Below are positions 8,642 to 16,786 of a stretch of 54,090 bases of DNA, one piece after another. The stretch is taken from the NCBI GenBank assembly GCA_964429355.1, contig CAYSCH010000010.1, positions 1 through 54,090 of the forward strand, in the 5' to 3' direction. Position 1 is the stretch's first letter. Every line of letters starts with the position of its first letter. The translations under genes were made by a program, and so were the position numbers. The stretch is from JAAYAY01 sp964429355. Lineage in GTDB: Bacteria > Planctomycetota > Planctomycetia > Pirellulales > Thermoguttaceae. Under the pieces are notes generated by a model that was not told where the DNA came from, made no database searches, and worked only from the letters and a program-made list of their open reading frames with translations.

Positions 8642-9402
8642 AGGGGCGTGGGCGTATCGTATCGAAGTGCGCTGGCGATCTCGACCAGTGTGGGAATCTG
8701 AAGGACCTCGGCCGTCTCGCTGTCGACGGCCACCTGTCCGAGATGGTCGGCTCCGAACGCAAGGGCCGCCTGGGCCGCCTGCAAGCCGAGCTCCGAAACC
8801 GGTGCCCGGATCTCGGTGCCGAGGGGCGAACTGAGACGCCGGATCGCGATCGATCGCATCGCTCCGGCAGCCCGACTCTCCTCGGCAACCTCCTTCGGAT
8901 CGTGAAGAACTCCGGCCGACACGGTTACTCCGGCTGACACCGCGTCGTTCGAAATCGCGTCGAAGGCCGCCGTCAACGCGTGGCGAGCCGGCCCGCCCGG
9001 ATCGTCCGCAACCACGTGGAGTGTATACACGCACCCGCCAAAACCTCTCACACGTTCATCCTCTTCAGCGAGCGCGGCCAGCCGGGCGGCAGCCTCGCGG
9101 ATCGCGACGGCCGAATTGGCGACCGCCGCTTCGAATTCGCCGCTGGCGAGCCGTTCGGCCAGCCGGACAAAGACCACCGGCTCGACCTTCGGACTCTCAT
9201 CGGGTCCGGCTTTCGGCACCAGTTCGACGAGCTTGGCCAGCAGGGGGAGCGGTGCGTCGGACAGCCGTCTGGCATCCTCCTGGCCGAGCAATTCGCCTCG
9301 CGCAACCCGGTCCCCAATATCAGCCAGCCCCGCCATCTCCAACTGCTTTCGGGCGAATTCCGAGAGGATCCCGGTTCGGCCAGAGATTTCGCGAACAAGC
9401 AT
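8638..9402 (-). CDS. Radical-SAM-like protein lacking the iron-sulfur motif, first gene of the mqn operon
   Basis: A 254-residue protein with no CxxxCxxC cluster motif. Its N-terminus (GDRVARGELLGQEDARRL) resembles the helical leader of MqnE/MqnC. Its C-terminus (ALAFGADHLGQVAVDSETA) resembles their FGA(N/D)D(M/F)-G-VV-E segment, so I infer a catalytically dead relative shortened in the middle. The frame is open to 9471, but the ATG at 9402 has GGAG seven bases upstream, which decides the start. It overlaps mqnE by four bases. A partner or scaffold role for the two radical SAM enzymes is possible but unproven. It is not MqnA or MqnD: none of their motifs are visible. Confidence 0.75.
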   Translation of the reverse strand: MLVREISGRTGILSEFARKQLEMAGLADIGDRVARGELLGQEDARRLSDAPLPLLAKLVELVPKAGPDESPKVEPVVFVRLAERLASGEFEAAVANSAVAIREAAARLAALAEEDERVRGFGGCVYTLHVVADDPGGPARHALTAAFDAISNDAVSAGVTVSAGVLHDPKEVAEESRAAGAMRSIAIRRLSSPLGTEIRAPVSELGLQAAQAALAFGADHLGQVAVDSETAEVLQIPTLVEIASALRYDTPTPL

Positions 9403-9683
9403 TTCCGAACTCCAGGCGATCGGTTTGGGGTTTCGCGCCGTACCATTCTCGGCGCACAACCGATGCGCCAAGAAATATTAGCCCCCATGCCCCTGGAGAC
9501 AATCGTCAGCACCGCAGTGATGGATTGCGGACGTCTGCGACCCAGGAGACCCGCAGAAGACACCTTGGCCCAACGCAGTCCTCCGGCAAACCCGCCCCGA
9601 GGCTGTCTGGGAGTCGATCGGGAGGGTCGGCGGGTGGTCGGGTCTGAGCGAGCCATTGACCAATCTGTTTCTGGGCGCTCACT

Positions 9684-12407
9684 CTACTTCACAAAATCAA
9701 GGTCGATGAACACGCCCGGCACGGCGCCGGGATCCATCTGCGCCGCAGGCCCCACCGGATACCACAAAAACGGTTTCGACTTGTCGTGCTGGCCGAGGAA
9801 AGAGATGTCGGCGCCGAAAGGTCCAATCAGGTCAGCCCGGCTCGCATTGCATTCCGTAATCGCTCGATGGAGCTCCTCGCTCGCACCGTCTGGAGCGAAG
9901 TAGAACGGCTCGCGGGCGATGGGGATAACCGGCAGACGGGCGAGGTACTTCCCCTCGACCAACGCGTCGAGCGACTCGGGGAACCGACCGTGATCGTTGA
10001 CGTACATCCGCAGCGCAAGGTACAGGATTGTCCCGCGACGCTGCGCCTCCGCCGTGTATAGCCCGCCCCTCAATGACCATCCGAGAGTGTCCAGAGAATT
10101 GAAAAGGCGAAACTGCCATCGCAGTTGCTGGAACACCTCGTCCAGGGCCGAGGCTTGGTACCAGACAGGTCGGGCCGGGTCATAGGGCACAAGGTCATAG
10201 CTTCTCAGCAACCGAAAGCGTTGACGCTCGAATCCCCATGGGTCGACGTCAACGTCAGGAAGGTCTTCCGGTCCCTGGATGGCTTGATCGTGGATCACTG
10301 CCGTTTCGTATTCCGTGGCCCGGTCGGCTCCAATTCGAAATGCACGATCGAGCAACCGGAGAGCACGCTGTCGCTCAAAGTAGAGCCAACGATAATTCCA
10401 AGGCAACGCCTTGCAGTGAAATCCACGCTTGTCGTACTGGTTCTTGCCGTCGGCGTGCTTTCGCGGCCCTTCCTGCAGCCAGACCATGTCCCGCTGGAAA
10501 TCGGCAGCCAGCCACTCGGCACAGCCCGTCCGCTGCTCACCCCAATCTTCGAGGAATTCAATGGCGGCGCGGAGCCGGTCGTTGGGAATCTCCAATCGGC
10601 GGGTTACATCGCGGAGTGTGGCACTCAATTGCGCATCGACAATAAGCATATTCCAGTAAGCGCCCGCCGTTCCGGCCTGCAAATTCGTGTGCAGGGGTTG
10701 TGAGTTCTCGTCCCAGGGGCGTCTGAGCACGGAAGAGATCTTTCCTCCATACACGTGGCCGCGTGTGACCAGAATATGTTCCATCCACGCGTGAGGCTCG
10801 GTTTCGCGCTCTTCCTTCGCGTTCTCCTTCATCGCTGGCCACGGCCAACCGAGTGTGCCTCCGAGCTGACTGACCGAATCATAGGGCCGGATCTCATTCA
10901 CCCGGTGGTAGGCCAGGGCTTCGTAGGTGAACACCGTTGCCACTACGATCAGCAGCGCCGGCACTCGCATCGCCCGCCACGAGTTGTCCTGCCGCAGCCG
11001 CGCGCTCACGAGCAGTCGGCTCCCGACGAGCAGCGCTAGCAGCATTGGTGCTGCACCAAGTCCCCAGCCCAGTCCCAAATAAAACACCCCCATGCCAATC
11101 CAGAACGCAAAACAGCCCGTCATCACCGGGGCCGCCAGTATACCCACGATCCGGCTGCGAACGAACATCGAGCAGGCCTGGCCGATCACCAGGACCGGAA
11201 CGTAGCCCAGCACGACCAGGAGACCGATCTGGCTGGCGAACAATGGTTTGAACTGGTCATTTGCGAACAGAACGGCACAGTACGACCCGCACAGAACAAT
11301 CGCCGGCGGCAGCAAGACGGCTGCCATCACCGCCAGACGGCTCAGCCAGATCTCCCAGGGCGAAACACCGTCACGAGCCAACTGCAAAAAACGGGCCTTC
11401 TGATCCGCGCCGAACGTATTGCCCGCCAGCAGCGACGAAAACGCTACGATCGCAAAGGCCACTGCCGTAACGCTGCCGACCAGGTCAGACGAATCGCTTG
11501 AATAAGTCGCTCGAGAAAGTTCGCGAAACCCCACGGTACCCCCCACGGTAAGGCACGAGCCCCAGTAGATCACCGCCGGTGTCCTGACCTGTCGCCAGGC
11601 GTGCCAGATCAGCCTGATCCAGCGGCCCCGGCAGGGCCGATCGCACGAACTCCACTGGGCGGTCAAGGCAGGCGTTCCCGCCTCTCCCGACGCAACTCGC
11701 GTCAGCGCCCACACCCGCAAGGGCTGCCCGGTGCGGTACCAGATTCGCACCAGCGGCAGCCCGGCCGCCAGAACCGCTATCGCCACGATCAAGCGAGGCC
11801 CGGCCGCCTGATAGTAGGCCGCTGTCACCGTCACTGTCCCGCCCCCGGTGGCGGTGTGGTGAATGGCGACCGTCACCCAGGCTCCCAGACTTGCCAGGGC
11901 AATCCCCGCAACCACGGCCCGCAGCGGCTCACGGATCAGCATCGACGCCAGCAATCCCCACGCCAGCCCCTCCAGAATCCCGACCCCGCTCACTCCCAAT
12001 GCCAGGGACGCATCTGGCGAGCTTGGAAACACGCCCATCCAGACCGCCGTCTCTAGCCAGGCGATCAGCCCGAGCAACAGGCTGCTCAACACAACCCAAC
12101 TCAGCTTGCCCAACAGATAGGTAAGCCAACCGATCGGCCGCGTTCGTTGGAAACTGAACGTCCCGGCGTCGGTCTCGGCCGTCAATAGCAGCGCACTGCT
12201 CGCGGCCGAGTAGATGGCCGTCATGAAAAGCGCCATGCCGAACCCGAAGGCAACGCTCGGAGGCGGCGCTATATCGAACGTTTCCATCGTCGCCATCGAC
12301 GCCTGCAACGTGACCAGCATGGCGAAGATGCCGATGCAGAAAGCATACTGCTCGGCCGCCTCACGCCAGAGGATCCGGCCGCACGCCCTGAAACTGAATG
12401 GGTTCAT
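9684..12407 (-). CDS. ABC-2-type transporter permease with large C-terminal domain
   Basis: A 907-residue protein. The N-terminal 550 or so residues hold many hydrophobic spans in two ABC-2-like halves (for example FCIGIFAMLVTLQ near the start, and SSLLAGNTFG followed by SRLAVMAAVLLPPAIVLC). The last 350 residues are largely soluble and end with AEAQRRGTILYLALRMYVND and a following FPESLDALVEGKYL. That segment is common in planctomycete proteins and resembles the tail of type II secretion pseudopilins. The ATG at 12407 shares a base with the stop of the ABC ATPase gene (TGATG). With the ATPase and GntR regulator it forms an exporter operon. The substrate is unknown. Confidence 0.88.
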   Translation of the reverse strand: MNPFSFRACGRILWREAAEQYAFCIGIFAMLVTLQASMATMETFDIAPPPSVAFGFGMALFMTAIYSAASSALLLTAETDAGTFSFQRTRPIGWLTYLLGKLSWVVLSSLLLGLIAWLETAVWMGVFPSSPDASLALGVSGVGILEGLAWGLLASMLIREPLRAVVAGIALASLGAWVTVAIHHTATGGGTVTVTAAYYQAAGPRLIVAIAVLAAGLPLVRIWYRTGQPLRVWALTRVASGEAGTPALTAQWSSCDRPCRGRWIRLIWHAWRQVRTPAVIYWGSCLTVGGTVGFRELSRATYSSDSSDLVGSVTAVAFAIVAFSSLLAGNTFGADQKARFLQLARDGVSPWEIWLSRLAVMAAVLLPPAIVLCGSYCAVLFANDQFKPLFASQIGLLVVLGYVPVLVIGQACSMFVRSRIVGILAAPVMTGCFAFWIGMGVFYLGLGWGLGAAPMLLALLVGSRLLVSARLRQDNSWRAMRVPALLIVVATVFTYEALAYHRVNEIRPYDSVSQLGGTLGWPWPAMKENAKEERETEPHAWMEHILVTRGHVYGGKISSVLRRPWDENSQPLHTNLQAGTAGAYWNMLIVDAQLSATLRDVTRRLEIPNDRLRAAIEFLEDWGEQRTGCAEWLAADFQRDMVWLQEGPRKHADGKNQYDKRGFHCKALPWNYRWLYFERQRALRLLDRAFRIGADRATEYETAVIHDQAIQGPEDLPDVDVDPWGFERQRFRLLRSYDLVPYDPARPVWYQASALDEVFQQLRWQFRLFNSLDTLGWSLRGGLYTAEAQRRGTILYLALRMYVNDHGRFPESLDALVEGKYLARLPVIPIAREPFYFAPDGASEELHRAITECNASRADLIGPFGADISFLGQHDKSKPFLWYPVGPAAQMDPGAVPGVFIDLDFVK

Positions 12408-13345
12408 CAGACCGCCTCCCCCAGGCTCGAAACCGGCTTGGCACCGCGATCGTTGTCGCCCAGATTGCACTGCATGTGCCCCACGAAGATCTCTTCCAGG
12501 TTGGGACGGTGGACGTCGACCGACTCGACGCCCTGCTGAGCGCCGAGTTCGCTCATCCGCGCGTCCGGCATGTCGGTCACCAGCCAACGCAGTCGCCGGC
12601 CTTCCTGGCGGCAGTCGATGATCCGCCCTTCCGGCAGTTGCGGATCGATCGATTCGCCGGCCAGCGTCATCGAGATCATCCGCGATCGCTGTTTCAGGTC
12701 GTCGAGCCGCTCCACCAGCAGCAGATCGCCTCGTCGGATCAACGCCACATACTCGGCCACTCGTTCCACCTCGTGGATCTGGTGGCTCGACAAAAACACC
12801 GTCCGCCCCTCGGCTGCCCTTTGCACCATGCTCTCCAGAAACTCCCGGCGAACCATCGCGTCCAGACCCGAGGTCGGCTCGTCGAGGATCAGCAGTTCCG
12901 GATCATGGGCCAGCGCCAAGCTGAGCGAAACCTTGGCCCGCATGCCCTTCGAAAGGTTCTTGATTTTCGCTTTCGGCGGGAGCTCGAATTCCTTGGCCAT
13001 GGCCGTGAACCGGTCCCAGTAGCCCGGTGGATAGAACCCGGCCGCGTACCAGCCGATCTGCTGCACCGTCATCCAGTCGTAGAGGTCCGGCACCTCGGGC
13101 ACATACCCCACACGGCGGCGCACGTCCAGATCTTCGGTCGAACTGTCGTAGCCCAGGACACGGGCGTGACCGCTGTCGGGCCGTTCCAGGCCCAGCATGA
13201 TCCGGATTGCAGTGGTCTTTCCCGCTCCGTTCTCGCCGAGCAGGGCAAAGACCGTTCCTTCGGGCACCCTGAGCGTCACGTTCTTCAGCGCCTCGGTCGT
13301 CTTGAACCGTTTTGACAATCGATCGAGCTCAATGGCGTTGTTCAT
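12407..13345 (-). CDS. ABC transporter ATP-binding protein (CcmA/YtrB type)
   Basis: A 312-residue nucleotide-binding subunit. It has Walker A GENGAGKTT near residue 38, signature NLSKGMRAKVSLSLALAHDP near 130, Walker B LLILDEPTSGLD near 150 and the H-loop SSHQIHE near 180. The extra C-terminal 90 residues are typical of the EcsA/YtrB/CcmA branch, which works with ABC-2 permeases. The start at 13345 overlaps the GntR stop by four bases, and its stop overlaps the permease start. The order regulator, ATPase, permease is the usual YtrA-type arrangement, often associated with envelope stress or antibiotic export. That role is inferred from family only. Confidence 0.93.
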   Translation of the reverse strand: MNNAIELDRLSKRFKTTEALKNVTLRVPEGTVFALLGENGAGKTTAIRIMLGLERPDSGHARVLGYDSSTEDLDVRRRVGYVPEVPDLYDWMTVQQIGWYAAGFYPPGYWDRFTAMAKEFELPPKAKIKNLSKGMRAKVSLSLALAHDPELLILDEPTSGLDAMVRREFLESMVQRAAEGRTVFLSSHQIHEVERVAEYVALIRRGDLLLVERLDDLKQRSRMISMTLAGESIDPQLPEGRIIDCRQEGRRLRWLVTDMPDARMSELGAQQGVESVDVHRPNLEEIFVGHMQCNLGDNDRGAKPVSSLGEAV

Positions 13346-13785
13346 GACTGTGTCTCCTTGCTCCGCACAGTGTCGTTTGTCTGGCTTGGATGGTCGGCTT
13401 GCGGAACTCCGTCTTCGAGCAGCCTGAGAAAAGCGTTTCGTATCTCCCCATCCGGCAGCCCGCTCTGACGCAGTTCGGCGAGGGTATCCTGGATGCGTTG
13501 CGAAACGATTCCCTCGCGAACCGCCCCGGCTTTCTCGCAGCCGCTCTCGGCGACGGCCATTCCCATCCCCCGCCTGGCCACGAGGATTCCCGCTTCCTGC
13601 AAGTGACGGTAAGCGCGAACCACCGTGTTTGGATTGACCGCCAACGACTTCGACACCTCGCGGACCGACGGCACCAGTTCGTGCTCCCGGTACGCCCGTT
13701 GGGCAATGAGGAATGTCATCTGCCGGATCAACTGCTCGTAGAGCGGCTGGTCGCTCGATGGGTCAATTTGGATCAGCATCGCCAT
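13342..13785 (-). CDS. GntR-family (YtrA-like) transcriptional regulator
   Basis: About 147 residues. An N-terminal winged helix (DPSSDQPLYEQLIRQM, PSVREVSKSLAVNPNTVV, RRGMGMAV) is followed by a short helical tail, the length expected of the YtrA subgroup that has no large ligand domain. The frame is open to 13878, but AGGAG lies just before the ATG at 13785. A second ATG two codons in (13779) is equally possible. It is the first gene of the ABC exporter operon. The promoter and palindromic operator immediately upstream (13869-13918) suggest autorepression. Confidence 0.92.
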   Translation of the reverse strand: MAMLIQIDPSSDQPLYEQLIRQMTFLIAQRAYREHELVPSVREVSKSLAVNPNTVVRAYRHLQEAGILVARRGMGMAVAESGCEKAGAVREGIVSQRIQDTLAELRQSGLPDGEIRNAFLRLLEDGVPQADHPSQTNDTVRSKETQS

Positions 13786-13868
13786 CCCTCTCCTGGAAAG
13801 GGGATTCTGACTGTTTCTCTGTATGGCTTCAGTGACACACGCAATCCAAAAAAAGACACCGCAATGCC

Positions 13869-13892
13869 AGTGTGTCACTACACCGACACACT
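13869..13892 (-). promoter_or_regulatory. Probable GntR operator (inverted repeat)
   Basis: AGTGTGTC (13869-13876) and GACACACT (13885-13892) form a perfect 8-bp inverted repeat with an 8-bp spacer. The right arm overlaps the -10 box of the leftward promoter and the left arm covers the expected transcription start. A dimeric YtrA-type repressor bound here would block the promoter. The assignment rests on position and symmetry. Confidence 0.7.
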
Positions 13893-13918
13893 ATATCGAC
13901 TTCACAATCCCCTGTCAA
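13890..13918 (-). promoter_or_regulatory. Sigma70-type promoter of the gntR-ABC operon
   Basis: On the minus strand, TTGACA (13918-13913) is followed by exactly 17 bases and then TATAGT (13895-13890). This is a consensus -35 and a near-consensus -10. The predicted start lies about 95-100 bases before the gntR ATG. Confidence 0.8.
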
Positions 13919-14266
13919 GCAATTTTTTCCCTGGGTTTCCGCGTTCCTGCTGGCTCACGTCCTGATCGCCCATCAGCCGACCCTGTTGCCAAGAGGCAGC
14001 TCCCCCAATCGGGTCGCGGAACTTCCCAGCACCCGCGATGTTCTTGACCGCATGGGCGAGGCCTCATTGTAGGGCGACTCAGGCACTGCCCCGTGGACCA
14101 TACGGTGGAACATACGGCCGACCCCGCCGTCGAAGAGGATCGTTCGCGCAGGGAAAAACCCTGATACAGACAGAGGTAGGCACCTTCCGACTCTACAATT
14201 GTAACTTGCGACTCTCCGGGGTATACTGACCCCGGTCTTATCCGATCGATTTCCGAGGAGGTTTCC
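13919..14266. other. Divergent intergenic region upstream of the STM40xx-like cassette
   Basis: About 350 bp separate the leftward gntR promoter from the rightward cassette. Apart from the two promoters at its ends I see no gene; the open frames inside are compositionally unconvincing and overlap on both strands. Confidence 0.5.
14199..14227 (+). promoter_or_regulatory. Sigma70-like promoter of the STM40xx-like cassette
   Basis: TTGTAA (14199-14204), a 17-base spacer and TATACT (14222-14227) lie 40 bases before the ATG of the first cassette gene. GAGGAGG provides a strong ribosome binding site. The match and spacing are good, but activity is inferred. Confidence 0.65.
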
Positions 14267-14566
14267 ATGCAGTATCGACACGGCGACGTCATGATGGAAA
14301 AGGTTCGTTCGCTCCCCTCACGGAAACGGAAGATGTCCCATACGATCCTCGCCCACGGCGAAATCACCGGGCACTGCCATCGGGTCGAAGACCACTCCAG
14401 CGCGATCCTCTACGAGACTCCGGCGGGCCTCTTTCTGCACGTGACGGCCGAGAGGGCCACCGTCATTCACGAAGAACATGCCTCGATCTGTCTGGAGCGG
14501 GGATACTATCGCATCTGGCGGCAGCGCGAATATTCGCCCCAGGAGATTCGCGTCATTCGTGATTGA
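14267..14566 (+). CDS. Small conserved-looking protein with YRHGDV and TGHxH motifs
   Basis: A 99-residue soluble protein, first gene of the cassette, with GAGGAGG eight bases upstream. It starts with MQYRHGDV, has LAHGEITGHCHRV at about 30-42 (a His-rich GHxH element that could bind a metal) and VIHEEHASICL near 70, and ends in a WRQREYSPQE segment. The layout suggests a small beta-barrel or cupin-like fold, but I do not recognise a named family. Its position just ahead of the leucine-rich and radical SAM genes suggests it belongs to the same system. Function unknown. Confidence 0.8.
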   Translation: MQYRHGDVMMEKVRSLPSRKRKMSHTILAHGEITGHCHRVEDHSSAILYETPAGLFLHVTAERATVIHEEHASICLERGYYRIWRQREYSPQEIRVIRD

Positions 14567-14619
14567 TGCGTTCGCTCGTGAGTATTTCTCGATCTGCTTG
14601 CCGGAACTGAGGTGGTAGT

Positions 14620-15567
14620 GTGGGCAAAGTCCAGGATCTTACGCCCGAGGAAGCTCGCGACTTCCTCCTCCAGGGAAAGAAGGGCGCCATTCGCGTGTTG
14701 GGCCTCATCAATTTGCGCGAGGCCAACCTCCAGGAACTCTCCGCAACGATTTCCTGCCACGATCTCGATGCAAGCGGCTCCGAGTTGGTGTCGCTGCCGG
14801 CTGGCATCTGCATCGAGTCGCGGCTGATCCTCGACGACTGCGCAAAACTGGAATCGCTACCCAAGGGGCTCGAGTGCGGCTCGATCAGCCTGCGCAACTG
14901 CGGCTACCTCAGTTCGCTGCCTGAAGGCTTGAGCACCTGGTTTCTCGATCTGTCGGAATGCCGGCGGTTCACTTCCTGGCCCGCCCGTGGAACCATTCAT
15001 CGTGGAATCCTGCGGTTGCGAAACTGCATTGAAGTGCGGACACTGCCCCCCTGGCTCGGACTGCTCGGCCAGTTGGATCTCTCCGGCTGCGTCGGCTTGG
15101 CGGAGGTGCCCGACGGGGTCCGCGTCAGCAGTTGGATCGACGTCGGTGGAACCGGGATCGCGTCGTTGCCGAGCAGCTTGTCGGGTGCGCCGCTGCGATG
15201 GCGAGGTGTGCCGGTGGATGAGCGAATCGCTTTTCATCCCGACACGCTATCCGCCCGCGAAATCCTCGAGGAACGAAACGCCGAGCGGCGACGGGTGATG
15301 ATCGAACGCATGGGGTATCTGCGGTTTGCCGAAGATGCCAAGGCCAAAGTGCTGGACAAGGATCAGGATCCCGGAGGCCAGCGCCAGTTGCTATGTATCA
15401 AGCTCGAGGGGGACGAGCCGCTCGTGGGCTTGGCGTGCTTCTGCCCGTCGACGGGCCGCCAGTACTTTCTGCGAGTGCCCCCCACCACCAAGACCTGCCA
15501 CGAGGCCGCCGCCTGGATCGCAGGATTTGACGACCCCCAGTTGTACAAGCCCGTAATGGAAACATGA
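14620..15567 (+). CDS. Leucine-rich, DUF6745-like protein
   Basis: A 315-residue protein starting at GTG 14620, with GAGGTGG just upstream. Residues 25-190 form short leucine-rich repeats of the form L-x-L-x-x-C-x-x-L-x-x-LP (ILDDCAKLESLP, LRNCGYLSSLP, LSECRRF, LRNCIEVRTLP, LSGCVGLAEVP), with one cysteine in each repeat. The second half contains LRWRGVPVDERIAFHP, LEERNAERRRVMIERMGY, CPSTGRQYFLRVPP and WIAGFDDP, which I recognise from memory as the DUF6745 type. No signal peptide is present. It sits second in the cassette, 16 bases before the STM4015-like gene. It may be a recognition scaffold or a substrate of the cassette enzymes. Confidence 0.85.
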   Translation: MGKVQDLTPEEARDFLLQGKKGAIRVLGLINLREANLQELSATISCHDLDASGSELVSLPAGICIESRLILDDCAKLESLPKGLECGSISLRNCGYLSSLPEGLSTWFLDLSECRRFTSWPARGTIHRGILRLRNCIEVRTLPPWLGLLGQLDLSGCVGLAEVPDGVRVSSWIDVGGTGIASLPSSLSGAPLRWRGVPVDERIAFHPDTLSAREILEERNAERRRVMIERMGYLRFAEDAKAKVLDKDQDPGGQRQLLCIKLEGDEPLVGLACFCPSTGRQYFLRVPPTTKTCHEAAAWIAGFDDPQLYKPVMET

Positions 15568-15583
15568 GCAGGAGTACCACCCT

Positions 15584-16786
15584 ATGGAACGTCGCGAGCT
15601 GGTCTTGATGGATGCCAACTCCAGCAAATTCTGGAACATCGAGTTGGACGGCGCCCGTCACACGGTAACCTACGGTCGCATCGGCACCAGCGGGCAGTCG
15701 CAGACCAAGGAGTTTCCCTCGGCGGATAAGGCCAAGGCCGACTTCGACAAACTCGTCGCCTCCAAGCTCAAGAAAGGCTACGCCGACGCCGCCGGTGGCG
15801 ACACGGTCGACGAGAACGACTCGGATCTTCTGCCCCCTGCCGCCTTTGTCTCCGTCATCAAGCAGGCCGATATCTACGAAAATGTGAAGACCTTTATCGG
15901 AAGGAAGGTCGCCGACTACAATCCCGAGAAAGGACCCACACGCGGCGGCAAGACGATCTATCGCTTTCGCTCTGACTGGGAGAACGACGTCATCCAGGAA
16001 AACTTGGAGCACTTCCTGGCCACCGACGCTTCGCTCGAGGCAACCGGCATCGTCATCGGCTCCTGGTCCGGCGAAGATGCCATGCGAAGCCCCGACGCCG
16101 TCATCGAGCTGCTCGTCAAGAATGCCGATCGCCTGCCCCGACTCGTCGCCCTCTTCCTCGGCGACATCGTCTCCGAGGAAAACGAAATGTCGTGGATCCA
16201 CCAGACCGATCTCTCGCCCCTGCTGGAGGCTTTTCCCAATCTGCAGTTGTTGCGGACTCGCGGCGGAGAGGGGCTGGAAATCAAGGAGCCCAGGCACGAC
16301 AAGCTGCGGGCGCTGGCCCTCGAAAGCGGTGGCCTGCCGGTCGAAGTCGTCCGCTCGGTCTGCACCGCGAAATTCCCGAACCTCGAACACCTGGAACTGT
16401 GGCTGGGCACCGAGCAGTACGGCGGCACCAGTTCCGTGCAGGACCTTCAGCCCATCCTCTCCGGCAAGCTCTTTCCGAAACTCAAGTATCTCGGCCTGCG
16501 CAACTGCGAGTATGCCGACGATGTCGCCGCGGTGGTCGTCAACAGCCCCATCCTCGAGCGGATCGAAACGTTGGACCTGTCGCTCGGCGTCTTCACCAAC
16601 GAGGGCGCCCAGGCGCTTCTGTCACTCCCCGAAGGTGGCTCGCTCAAGAAGGTGAGCATCCACTACAACTACGTGGGCAAGGACCTGCTCAAGAAACTCA
16701 AGGATCTCAAGATCTCCATCGACACCTCCAAACCCTCGACCATGGACGAAGATGATGAGTGGCGTTTCGTTGCCGTCGGAGAATGA
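15584..16786 (+). CDS. STM4015-like protein: WGR domain plus leucine-rich repeats
   Basis: A 400-residue cytosolic protein. Residues 1-70 form a WGR-like domain (FWNIELDGARHTVTYGRIGT, with Tyr in place of the usual Trp) ending in KADFDKLVASKLKKGY. An acidic linker follows (VDENDSDLLPP). From about residue 80 to the end come leucine-rich repeats (LPRLVALFLGDIV, LQLLRTRGGEGL, LEHLELWLG, LKYLGLRNCEYA, IETLDLSLG). From memory this organisation corresponds to the STM4015 family, related to MolR. AGGAG nine bases upstream supports the start. The next gene starts 35 bases inside its end, so the two are translationally coupled. Confidence 0.85.
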   Translation: MERRELVLMDANSSKFWNIELDGARHTVTYGRIGTSGQSQTKEFPSADKAKADFDKLVASKLKKGYADAAGGDTVDENDSDLLPPAAFVSVIKQADIYENVKTFIGRKVADYNPEKGPTRGGKTIYRFRSDWENDVIQENLEHFLATDASLEATGIVIGSWSGEDAMRSPDAVIELLVKNADRLPRLVALFLGDIVSEENEMSWIHQTDLSPLLEAFPNLQLLRTRGGEGLEIKEPRHDKLRALALESGGLPVEVVRSVCTAKFPNLEHLELWLGTEQYGGTSSVQDLQPILSGKLFPKLKYLGLRNCEYADDVAAVVVNSPILERIETLDLSLGVFTNEGAQALLSLPEGGSLKKVSIHYNYVGKDLLKKLKDLKISIDTSKPSTMDEDDEWRFVAVGE

